Below, one piece after another: positions 1 through 4,877 of a stretch of DNA of 5,680 nt. The notes under the pieces were generated by a model. It saw nothing but the letters and a program-made list of their open reading frames with translations, made no database searches and was not told where the DNA came from. Source of the stretch: an uncultured Eubacteriales bacterium. GTDB taxonomy: Bacteria; Bacillota; Clostridia; Lachnospirales; Anaerotignaceae. Both the position numbers and the translations under genes were made by a program. Where the stretch lies: contig CAKQPE010000121.1 of NCBI GenBank assembly GCA_934256695.1, forward strand, positions 1 through 5,680, in the 5' to 3' direction. Within the stretch, counting starts at the first letter, position 1, and every line of letters begins with the position of its first letter.

Positions 1-3
1 CAT

Positions 4-53
4 AAAAATAACCTCCAAACTGAGTAATTTTATCTTACATCAGTTTGGAGGTT
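4..53 (-). terminator. Rho-independent terminator after the CoA-transferase gene
   Basis: Perfect 14-bp inverted repeat: AACCTCCAAACTGA at 10-23 and TCAGTTTGGAGGTT at 40-53. The stem can continue through GTAA (24-27) with TTAC (35-38) if A39 bulges, leaving loop 28-34. Read on the minus strand the stem is followed by ATTTTTATG, a T-rich tail; on the plus strand there is no T run. It lies about 90 nt past the CoA-transferase stop and would end its transcript. Confidence 0.8.
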
Positions 54-78
54 TACACAAACTTTGGGATGCTCCCGA

Positions 79-144
79 AAAACACAATGAAATTGCGTTT
101 TGAAAAAAATTTCAGGCTGTGGGACAGAGTCCCACAATCTTTTA
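79..144 (-). repeat. Palindromic element copy E1 (half element at CoA-transferase stop)
   Basis: On the minus strand it begins with TAAAAGATT, whose TAA is the CoA-transferase stop codon. A perfect 7-bp hairpin follows: GTGGGAC at 119-125 and GTCCCAC at 129-135, loop AGA on plus (TCT on minus). A shortened second hairpin (TGAAA at 101-105 with TTTCA at 110-114) comes next, then the central hairpin at 79-101 (AAAACACAAT with ATTGCGTTTT, one A/C mismatch at 84/96). Same module order as the other copies. Confidence 0.75.
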
Positions 145-1446
145 TATAAGTATATTCATTTTCTTTGCTTCAAATAACAGTTCTTCCCTAAACTTAGGGT
201 GTGCAATGTTGATAAGAGCCATTGTTCTTTCCCTCATTGTCTTTCCGAAAAGTTCTGCCGCACCGTATTCCGTAACTATGCAGTCAACCTCATTTTTATG
301 GCTTGTTACTGCCGCACCATATGTAAGCATAGGCTTAATACGTGATATTGTTCCGCCCTTTGCCGTAGATGCCATGGCAATAAAGCTTCTTCCGCCTTTG
401 CTCATCTTTGCACCCTTTACATAATCAAACTGTCCTCCCGGACCGCTGAAAGGTACAGGTCCTATTGTCTCAGAACATACCTGACCGAAGAAATCAACCT
501 CAAGTCCTGCATTTACAGATACAAACTTATCATTCTGTGCTATAACATATGGGTCATTTACATACTCAACAGGAAGCATAACCAGCGACGGGTTATTGTC
601 TATGTATTCATATACCTTCTTGCTGCCGAAACAGAATGTACTTACACTCTGGCGTTTGTTTATTGTCTTTTTCTCGTTTGTAACAGCACCGCATTCTATC
701 AGCTCAACCATTGCATCAGAGAACATTTCCGTATGTATGCCAAGGTCTTTCTTGCCTGCAAGTGCCTTTCCCAACGCTCCCGATACACCGCCTATACCAA
801 TCTGTATTGTAGCTTCATCAGGTACCATTTCCGCTATAATGTTTCCTATCTTATAATCATTTTCGCTCGGCTCACCGACAGGCAGTTCAAATATAGGTTC
901 ATCATGTTCACACAAAGCCTCTACCTGTGAAATATGTATAAAGTTCTGACCAAATGTACGTGGAAGGTATTTGTTTACCTCAACAAATACGTGCTTTGCA
1001 TTTCTTAACATTCCGAGAGTCTCGCCAAAGTACGGGCCTGTAGAGAAATATCCGTGTTCATCCATAGGCGAAACTACCATAATAAGTGCATCAAGGTCAT
1101 TTCGTAAATCGTACACACGAGGATAATCCGAATAATTCACACTGAAATAGTCAAATCTTCCTTCCTGACCGCCTTTTCTTGAGCCTGCACCGAAAAACCA
1201 TGATATAAAATCAAATTTTCCTTCAAACTCAGGTTTAAGATAATCCCTTCCGCCAAAAGTAAGTGTTCCGTTTGTTTTGATATGGTCAATTTCTCCTCTT
1301 GCAACTCTTGCGGCAATAGCATTTATTACGTCTACAGGTTCACCCATACATATAGGAGAAGCACAGTTGTATCCGCTTTTTATTAATTTTGCTATTCCTT
1401 CAGCATTAGTAAGTCTTTCTTTATACATTAAGTCGAATTTTCCCAA
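142..1446 (-). CDS. Acetyl-CoA hydrolase/transferase family carboxylate CoA-transferase
   Basis: A 434-residue cytosolic enzyme predicted to move CoA between short-chain acyl-CoAs and carboxylates such as acetate. Seen: a Gly-rich ATIQIGIGG segment at residues 212-220, GIHTEMFSD at 236-244 with E240 as the likely catalytic glutamate (family members form a glutamyl-CoA thioester there), a Gly-rich FSGPGGQFDYVKGA stretch at 333-346, and VTEYG at 391-395 near the C-terminus. Length matches 4-hydroxybutyrate and butyryl-CoA:acetate CoA-transferases. The start is TTG: AGGAGG ends 8 nt before it, whereas the first ATG (residue 7) would be 26 nt away, and relatives as I recall them carry a similar N-terminal stretch. 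It stands alone, with its own promoter region and a terminator downstream. Family assignment is firm; the acyl substrate (butyrate, propionate, 4-hydroxybutyrate or other) cannot be read from the sequence, so no symbol is given. Confidence 0.9.
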   Translation of the reverse strand: MGKFDLMYKERLTNAEGIAKLIKSGYNCASPICMGEPVDVINAIAARVARGEIDHIKTNGTLTFGGRDYLKPEFEGKFDFISWFFGAGSRKGGQEGRFDYFSVNYSDYPRVYDLRNDLDALIMVVSPMDEHGYFSTGPYFGETLGMLRNAKHVFVEVNKYLPRTFGQNFIHISQVEALCEHDEPIFELPVGEPSENDYKIGNIIAEMVPDEATIQIGIGGVSGALGKALAGKKDLGIHTEMFSDAMVELIECGAVTNEKKTINKRQSVSTFCFGSKKVYEYIDNNPSLVMLPVEYVNDPYVIAQNDKFVSVNAGLEVDFFGQVCSETIGPVPFSGPGGQFDYVKGAKMSKGGRSFIAMASTAKGGTISRIKPMLTYGAAVTSHKNEVDCIVTEYGAAELFGKTMRERTMALINIAHPKFREELLFEAKKMNILI

Positions 1447-1454
1447 AAAAAATG

Positions 1455-1460
1455 CCTCCT
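1455..1460 (-). promoter_or_regulatory. Ribosome binding site deciding the TTG start of the CoA-transferase
   Basis: AGGAGG on the minus strand, ending 8 nt before TTG at 1446-1444 and 26 nt before the first ATG at 1428. The spacing selects TTG. Confidence 0.8.
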
Positions 1461-1493
1461 TACTTATTCAGCCATAACAATATTACTACCTTT

Positions 1494-1539
1494 ATAATAA
1501 CATATTATATGTGAATTTGTTGCATTTTTTTGTATACAA
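1494..1539 (-). promoter_or_regulatory. Candidate promoter and operator of the CoA-transferase gene
   Basis: Minus strand contains a perfect TATAAT at 1509-1504 and, overlapping downstream, an extended -10 form TGTTATTAT at 1502-1494. No good -35 box lies 16-18 nt upstream of either. Instead the -35 zone adjoins a perfect 10-bp palindrome, TTGTATACAA at 1530-1539. Such a site fits the TNGT-N-ACNA pattern recognised by many FadR-type GntR regulators; that link is inference. The leader between here and the start is about 50 nt. Confidence 0.45.
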
Positions 1540-1543
1540 CAGA

Positions 1544-1640
1544 TAAGACCTTGGGGCTTCACCCCAACACCCCACGATTTTTTGAAAAAAATCGAGTAAA
1601 ACTTTTTATAAAATACCGTGACAAAAGCCACGGTATTTTT
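1544..1640 (+). repeat. Palindromic element copy E2 (half element, plus orientation)
   Basis: Outer end TAAGACC at 1544-1550 faces the CoA-transferase promoter. Modules in order: GC hairpin TTGGGG (1551-1556) with CCCCAA (1562-1567); A/T hairpin CGATTTTTT (1575-1583) with AAAAAATCG (1586-1594); linker 1595-1610; central hairpin AAATACCGTG (1611-1620) with CACGGTATTT (1629-1638). The T run after the last stem (to 1640) could make it a plus-strand terminator. Its central hairpin is a diverged copy of the one at 3453-3480, with a compensating G-C to A-T change. Confidence 0.75.
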
Positions 1641-1665
1641 GAGATTAATTATAAATTTGCTGTTA

Positions 1666-1730
1666 AATAAGCCTTCTAAACAGCAGAAAAGGTGACACAG
1701 CGTAAGCTGTGACGAATGAGGTGAAAATAA
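1666..1730 (+). repeat. REP-like repeat R1
   Basis: Core hairpin CACAGC (1696-1701) with GCTGTG (1706-1711), loop GTAA, preceded by AAAAGGTG and followed by GATGAGGTG-like GAATGAGGTG and AAAATAA. An imperfect outer hairpin (CCTTCT with AGAAAAGG) precedes it. It resembles a dispersed intergenic sequence I recall from gut Clostridia, of the form GGTG-hairpin-GATGAGGTG. A diverged copy lies inverted at 2003-2054. Confidence 0.6.
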
Positions 1731-1780
1731 GAAAACAAATTATATGAAAAGTTTAATTTTCACTTAAAACACTCTCTCTG

Positions 1781-1830
1781 AAAAACGCAATGTAATTACG
1801 TTTTGATAAGAGTTTTGCTTGAGCCTTTAG
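1781..1830. repeat. Palindromic element fragment E3
   Basis: Central-type hairpin AAAACGCAAT (1782-1791) with ATTACGTTTT (1795-1804), one C/A mismatch at 1788/1798, then the linker GATAAGAGTTTTGCTT and GAGCCTTT (1821-1828), the first arm of an A/T hairpin identical to that of E4. The second arm is missing; an unrelated hairpin segment follows and AAAAAGCTTGACCTAAAC resumes at 1905, as if something entered the hairpin. Confidence 0.6.
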
Positions 1831-1844
1831 GAAACCGCAAAGTA

Positions 1845-1896
1845 TGCACCCCGAAGAAAATGGGGTAACGAAGTCGTTTTTGCGTAGCAAAAATTC
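1845..1896. other. Two adjacent hairpins of unknown family
   Basis: ACCCC (1848-1852) pairs with GGGGT (1862-1866), and TTTTTGC (1877-1883) pairs perfectly with GCAAAAA (1887-1893), loop GTA. No coding potential is seen. The segment interrupts a partial palindromic element and may be another dispersed repeat; I cannot classify it. Confidence 0.5.
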
Positions 1897-1930
1897 TGAC
1901 CACAAAAAAGCTTGACCTAAACTTTAATAA

Positions 1931-1967
1931 AAAACCATTCAAAGAAAATCACTTTGAATGTTTTTTT
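1931..1967. terminator. Bidirectional Rho-independent terminator
   Basis: Perfect 9-bp stem, CATTCAAAG (1936-1944) with CTTTGAATG (1952-1960), loop of 7. Plus-strand reading ends in seven T (1961-1967); minus-strand reading ends in GGTTTTTTATT. It could end transcripts of the dCMP deaminase/exonuclease III pair about 200 nt past the stop, and any opposing transcript. The stem is only moderately GC-rich. It sits where the central hairpin of a palindromic element would be. Confidence 0.65.
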
Positions 1968-2002
1968 AGTTAAATATAAACTCGCCGCTAATTAATTTTA
2001 TG

Positions 2003-2054
2003 TTATTTTTCCCTCATCTGTCACTTGCGTGACATCTTTCCTCTGAGTGAGAGC
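2003..2054 (-). repeat. REP-like repeat R2, inverted relative to R1
   Basis: Perfect core hairpin GTCAC (2020-2024) with GTGAC (2029-2033), loop TTGC, preceded by TTATTTTTCCCTCATC and followed by ATCTTTCCTCT. Reverse-complemented, it aligns with R1 across the GAAAGRTG, hairpin and ATGAGG parts; the stem differs in sequence and length but stays paired. Confidence 0.55.
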
Positions 2055-2073
2055 TTAAAACATATTTTTTCCG

Positions 2074-2163
2074 AAAAACGCAATGTAATTGCGTTTTGAT
2101 AAAAGTTTCGCTTGAGCCTTTTCAAAGGCTCATAGGGTTTGGGACAAAGTTCCAAGGTCTTTA
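2074..2163 (-). repeat. Palindromic element copy E4 (half element at exonuclease III stop)
   Basis: Outer end TAAAGACC on the minus strand at 2163-2156; its TAA is the stop codon of exonuclease III. Modules follow: GC hairpin TTGGGAC (2139-2145) with GTTCCAA (2149-2155), one imperfect pair; A/T hairpin GAGCCTTT (2114-2121) with AAAGGCTC (2124-2131); linker; perfect 10-bp central hairpin AAAACGCAAT (2075-2084) with ATTGCGTTTT (2088-2097). The central hairpin carries A and T tracts on both sides, so it may also act as a weak bidirectional terminator. Confidence 0.8.
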
Positions 2164-2916
2164 TATCTCTATTTCCAGTTCAACAGGACAGTGATCAGAA
2201 CCTAAAATATCGCTGTGTATTTCGGCTTTCTTCATTTTGTCGGCAATGTCCTCCGATACAACAAAGTAGTCTATACGCCACCCTGCGTTGTTCTTTCGTG
2301 CATTAAATCTGTAGCTCCACCAGGAATATGCACCTGTTGTTTCCGGATAAAAATATCTGAATGAGTCAACAAAACCGCTTTTCAAAAGCTCACCGAACTT
2401 CTCCCTTTCCTCGTATGTAAATCCGGCATTTCCTATATTAGGCTTAGGGTTTTTAAGGTCTATTTCCTCATGTGCAACATTTAAATCACCACAGAATACT
2501 ACAGGTTTGCTTTCCTTCAGTTTGCAAAGATACTCACGCATAGCATCTTCCCACTGTACTCTGTATGCAAGACGTGCATTTTCCGCCTGAGAATTAGGCA
2601 CATAAGCCGTCACATGATAGAAATTTTCGAACTCAAGGGTTATTACCCTGCCTTCTTTGTCATGTTCCTCTATTCCAAGACCGTATGTAACATTAACAGG
2701 CTTAACCTTTGTAAATACAGCCGTTCCGGAATATCCCTTCTTTTCGGCATAGTTCCAATACTGATAATAACCTTCTGTTTCAAGGTCTATCTGACCGGCC
2801 TGTAATTTTGTCTCCTGCAATGAAAATATATCGGCATCGGCTGATTTAAAATAATCCATAAAACCTTTTCCTACGGCAGCCCTCAAACCATTTACGTTCC
2901 ATGAAATCATTCGCAT
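2161..2916 (-). CDS. xth: Exodeoxyribonuclease III / class II AP endonuclease
   Basis: A 251-residue DNA repair nuclease that cuts the backbone 5' of abasic sites and has 3'-5' exonuclease/3'-phosphatase activity in the family. The full set of exonuclease III motifs is visible: SWNVNGLRA (N7), LQETK (E35, metal ligand), AYVPN (Y105), FCGDLNVAH (D144, N146), a GWRIDYF segment (D216) and the terminal GSDHCP (D241, H242). Length is normal for the short bacterial ExoA type, with no extra domain. The start is the ATG at 2916: GGAGG at 2930-2926 lies 9 nt upstream and the resulting MRMISWNVNG matches the usual family start; the second ATG (residue 3) would be 15 nt from the site. It overlaps the dCMP deaminase gene by 10 nt, so the two are almost certainly translated from one message. 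Its TAA stop coincides with the end of a palindromic repeat. Confidence 0.96.
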   Translation of the reverse strand: MRMISWNVNGLRAAVGKGFMDYFKSADADIFSLQETKLQAGQIDLETEGYYQYWNYAEKKGYSGTAVFTKVKPVNVTYGLGIEEHDKEGRVITLEFENFYHVTAYVPNSQAENARLAYRVQWEDAMREYLCKLKESKPVVFCGDLNVAHEEIDLKNPKPNIGNAGFTYEEREKFGELLKSGFVDSFRYFYPETTGAYSWWSYRFNARKNNAGWRIDYFVVSEDIADKMKKAEIHSDILGSDHCPVELEIEI

Positions 2917-3368
2917 TTTTCAGTTCCTCCAAACTTAACCAGTTGAACTTTGGCTTCGTCAAGCATACTTAATGAAAGCTCGTCCGGATAATCACCCTTA
3001 TAAACAATCCTTGTTATTCCTGCATTTATTATCATTTTGGCACAAATAACACATGGCTGAAGTGTAACGTACATCGTTGCATTTTCGGTACTTACGCCTA
3101 TTTTTGCTGCCTGAATAATTGCGTTTTGCTCTGCATGCAACGCTCTGCAAAGCTCATGTCTTTCGCCGGACGGAATATTAAGCTCCGTTCTCGGGCAAGT
3201 ACCCACATCAATACAGTGCTTTGTTCCGGCAGGTGCACCGTTATAGCCTGTTGTTATAATTCTGTTTTCACGCACTATAACCGCTCCTACCTGTCGTCTT
3301 AAACAGGTAGCACGGGTTTTTACTATTTCCGCTATTTCCATAAAATATTCGTCCCAGCTTGCTCTCAC
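2907..3368 (-). CDS. dCMP deaminase (ComEB-like)
   Basis: A 153-residue zinc enzyme of the cytidine/deoxycytidylate deaminase family, converting dCMP to dUMP, the substrate of thymidylate synthase. Numbered from the GTG start, the catalytic signature is HAEQNAI (H78 zinc ligand, E80 proton shuttle) and PCVIC (C106, C109 zinc ligands); GYNGAP at 41-46 is also typical. Family members are usually activated by dCTP and inhibited by dTTP; this is not tested here. I chose GTG at 3368: AAGGAGG at 3383-3377 is 8 nt upstream of it, while the TTG two codons earlier (3374) would be only 2 nt away, and the MRASWDEYF start resembles relatives. Known homologues sit in comE operons, but no other com gene is present. 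It is the first gene of a pair with exonuclease III. Almost nothing but a repeat separates it from the gene upstream, so its promoter is unclear. Confidence 0.93.
   Translation of the reverse strand: MRASWDEYFMEIAEIVKTRATCLRRQVGAVIVRENRIITTGYNGAPAGTKHCIDVGTCPRTELNIPSGERHELCRALHAEQNAIIQAAKIGVSTENATMYVTLQPCVICAKMIINAGITRIVYKGDYPDELSLSMLDEAKVQLVKFGGTEKCE
2926..2930 (-). promoter_or_regulatory. Ribosome binding site of exonuclease III inside dCMP deaminase
   Basis: GGAGG on the minus strand, 9 nt before ATG 2916, lying within the last codons of the dCMP deaminase gene. Confidence 0.75.
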
Positions 3369-3376
3369 GAACAAAA

Positions 3377-3383
3377 CCTCCTT
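3377..3383 (-). promoter_or_regulatory. Ribosome binding site deciding the GTG start of dCMP deaminase
   Basis: AAGGAGG on the minus strand, 8 nt before GTG at 3368-3366 and only 2 nt before the alternative TTG at 3374. Confidence 0.8.
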
Positions 3384-3386
3384 ACT

Positions 3387-3547
3387 TAAAAACCGCGAGA
3401 CTCTGTCTCACACTCTGCAAGCCTTTAAAAAGGCTTGACCTAAACTTTAACAAGATACCATGACAATAGTCATGGTATCTGATAAAAGTTTTGTTCCAAC
3501 TTTTTCAAAAGTTGGTCAGGGTGTGGGGTGAAACCCCACGGTCTTTA
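3387..3547. repeat. Complete palindromic element E5 (five hairpins in mirror order)
   Basis: Left end TTAAAAACC, right end GGTCTTTA. Hairpins: GAGAC (3397-3401) with GTCTC (3405-3409); CAAGCCTTT (3418-3426) with AAAGGCTTG (3429-3437); central 12-bp stem AGATACCATGAC (3453-3464) with GTCATGGTATCT (3469-3480), loop AATA; CCAACTTTT (3496-3504) with AAAAGTTGG (3507-3515); GTGGGGT (3523-3529) with ACCCCAC (3533-3539). The right half, reverse-complemented, aligns with the left half module by module, so the whole is a palindrome of palindromes. It fills the gap between the exported-protein stop (5 nt away) and the dCMP deaminase RBS (3 nt away). Confidence 0.85.
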
Positions 3548-3552
3548 CTTAT

Positions 3553-4863
3553 TTATTTTTTTATTGTAATTTCGCCTGTTGTTCCGTTCCAGCCTATGTT
3601 TTCATCATCTATACCAAGTGCCGTTGCAATGCTTCTAAGTGGAAGATATGTTCTGCTGTCTCTTATTTCTGCCGTGGAATCTGTTTCTGTCTTAGCTCCG
3701 TTAATTTCAATGTAGTTTCCGTTGTTTTTGTCAGCCGGTACAAATATTTCTTTTCCACCAAAAGTTATTTCAACACCACGTTTTTCGCCCTCAACCCACT
3801 TTATGTTGTCATCGGATATTCCAAAAGCATTTGCCGCCGCTCTTAAAGGCACCATTGTTCGGTTTTGGCTGTTTATATACGGCTTTGTATCTGTTTTGTA
3901 CATTGTACTGCCTACATAATAAATTTGGCTGCCTATTGTAAACTTAATTACTTCGGCTGTATCTCCTGCTGTTGCATTGTCATTACCTTTATTTTCTTCC
4001 TTGTCGGAATCTTTTGTTGTTGTGTCCGTGTTGTCCGGCGTATAGCTTCCCAGATGTATCGTCTTTGAAAGACCGCTGTTGTTTATTGCATTTATGGAAA
4101 GCTGAATTTCTCCTTCCTTGCTTGTTTCAGAATGCTCTATTCCTATGTTTGAAATATTTATTGTTCCCGAGCCTGTAGCCGATGTTGAGTCAAGCTTTAT
4201 ATATGCAACACTTTTGTTCTTGTCTACAGAAAATTCCGTAATACCCGAATACTTTCCCGTTGCCTTAACATCTGCTTTGCCTGTAAATATAAAGCCGTTT
4301 GATAATTTTAATTCGTAAATTCTGCCGTTTACTACCTGATAAGGATATTCGTCATTTATCGAAATATTAAAAGCACTGTTTTTTTCTTCCGAAGCAGTTA
4401 TTTTTATTTCCATGTCAGGGTATCCGCTGTGTGCAAATACATATGTTCCCGAAGAAACGGGAGAGTCCTTAGGGTCAACGGTAACTGTGGCATATCCTGT
4501 ATCCGTTACTTTTGTGTATAACGGTATTGATATTCCTCTTGATACTGCGTCATACTCACTTGTATCCACTGATACCATCATTTCATTTGAAGAAATAACG
4601 CTGTATCTTATGCCGTTTTCTATTACTCCCGAGCCGTCATAAAGCCATTGTGCATTGCTTAAAACAAGTGAAAATTCAACCGTTTCACCGTTATATACTC
4701 CGAAATCGTCACATTCGTCTATTACCAGTGCCGGTGCCGATACTCCTGTAATTTCCTTGTCTACCTTAACAGCCAGATCCTTTGTAACCCTGTTTTCGGT
4801 ATATGCAAAAGCATTTGTACTGCACATAATAACTGCCATTGCCGTTAAAATGAATTTTTTCAT
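3553..4863 (-). CDS. Exported protein with C-terminal copper-amine-oxidase-N1-like domain
   Basis: A 436-residue predicted secreted protein of unknown function. Residues 1-20 form a short signal peptide (KK, hydrophobic core, AFA then Y21); C14 is preceded by VIM, a poor lipobox, so signal peptidase I is more likely. Residues about 25-270 are beta-rich in appearance, Ser/Thr/Asn-rich, perhaps two sandwich domains (about 30-157 and 163-272). Residues about 273-303 are an Asp/Thr/Lys/Asn-rich flexible linker. Residues 305-436 resemble a Cu_amine_oxidN1 domain, with two repeat units: NRTMVPLRAAANAFGI (334-349) and SRTYLPLRSIATALGI (403-418), each followed by D(D/E)NI.W. This domain is common in clostridial surface proteins and is not an amine oxidase. 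No sortase motif, SLH domain or transmembrane anchor is seen. The start is the ATG at 4863, 8 nt after AAGGAG; the upstream GTG at 4872 overlaps that site. It begins 12 nt after the dUTPase stop. Confidence 0.85.
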   Translation of the reverse strand: MKKFILTAMAVIMCSTNAFAYTENRVTKDLAVKVDKEITGVSAPALVIDECDDFGVYNGETVEFSLVLSNAQWLYDGSGVIENGIRYSVISSNEMMVSVDTSEYDAVSRGISIPLYTKVTDTGYATVTVDPKDSPVSSGTYVFAHSGYPDMEIKITASEEKNSAFNISINDEYPYQVVNGRIYELKLSNGFIFTGKADVKATGKYSGITEFSVDKNKSVAYIKLDSTSATGSGTINISNIGIEHSETSKEGEIQLSINAINNSGLSKTIHLGSYTPDNTDTTTKDSDKEENKGNDNATAGDTAEVIKFTIGSQIYYVGSTMYKTDTKPYINSQNRTMVPLRAAANAFGISDDNIKWVEGEKRGVEITFGGKEIFVPADKNNGNYIEINGAKTETDSTAEIRDSRTYLPLRSIATALGIDDENIGWNGTTGEITIKK

Positions 4864-4871
4864 ACAAATCA

Positions 4872-4877
4872 CTCCTT
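4872..4877 (-). promoter_or_regulatory. Ribosome binding site of the exported protein, overlapping the dut stop
   Basis: AAGGAG on the minus strand; its first AA belongs to the dut TAA stop (4878-4876). It is 8 nt from ATG 4863 and rules out the GTG at 4872, which lies inside it. The arrangement suggests translational coupling. Confidence 0.8.

Larger units (their letters stand above)
1447..2160. other. 714-bp gene-free gap between exonuclease III and CoA-transferase
   Basis: I see no plausible gene here on either strand. Going up in coordinate it holds the CoA-transferase RBS and promoter, repeat half E2, an AT-rich stretch, REP-like repeat R1, a third partial element E3, an unclassified pair of hairpins, a bidirectional terminator hairpin, the inverted REP-like repeat R2, and half element E4 that abuts the exonuclease III stop codon. 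Only about 1641-1665, 1731-1780 and 1968-2002 are without recognisable structure. Confidence 0.8.

Noticed and set aside
10..53. Inverted repeat as transposon terminal repeats
   Set aside because: The arms are 16 nt apart and followed on the minus strand by a T-rich tail just past a gene end; a terminator explains it and no transposase is present.
119..424. Plus-strand open frames opposite the CoA-transferase, including 119-424, 596-856 and 1277-1477
   Set aside because: They lie antisense to a well-supported gene, have no RBS, and give hydrophobic, low-information translations typical of reverse-strand shadows.
1137..1322. Minus-strand frame inside the CoA-transferase in another phase
   Set aside because: It is wholly contained in a confidently assigned enzyme gene and has no independent support.
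142..1446. Naming the CoA-transferase specifically as butyryl-CoA:acetate CoA-transferase (but) or 4-hydroxybutyrate CoA-transferase
   Set aside because: The shared catalytic motifs do not separate these activities, and no butyrate or aminobutyrate pathway gene is beside it.
79..2097. Recurring hairpins as a CRISPR array
   Set aside because: The copies are irregularly spaced, occur in both orientations, vary in sequence by paired changes, and have no uniform spacers or cas genes.
2907..3368. dCMP deaminase as part of a competence operon
   Set aside because: ComEB homologues exist in comE operons, but no comEA or comEC is present here and its partner is exonuclease III, so a nucleotide-metabolism role is the simpler reading.
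3453..3480. Central hairpin of E5 as a conventional terminator for the exported-protein gene
   Set aside because: The stem is strong, but neither strand has a T run directly after it, so termination by this hairpin alone is not supported.
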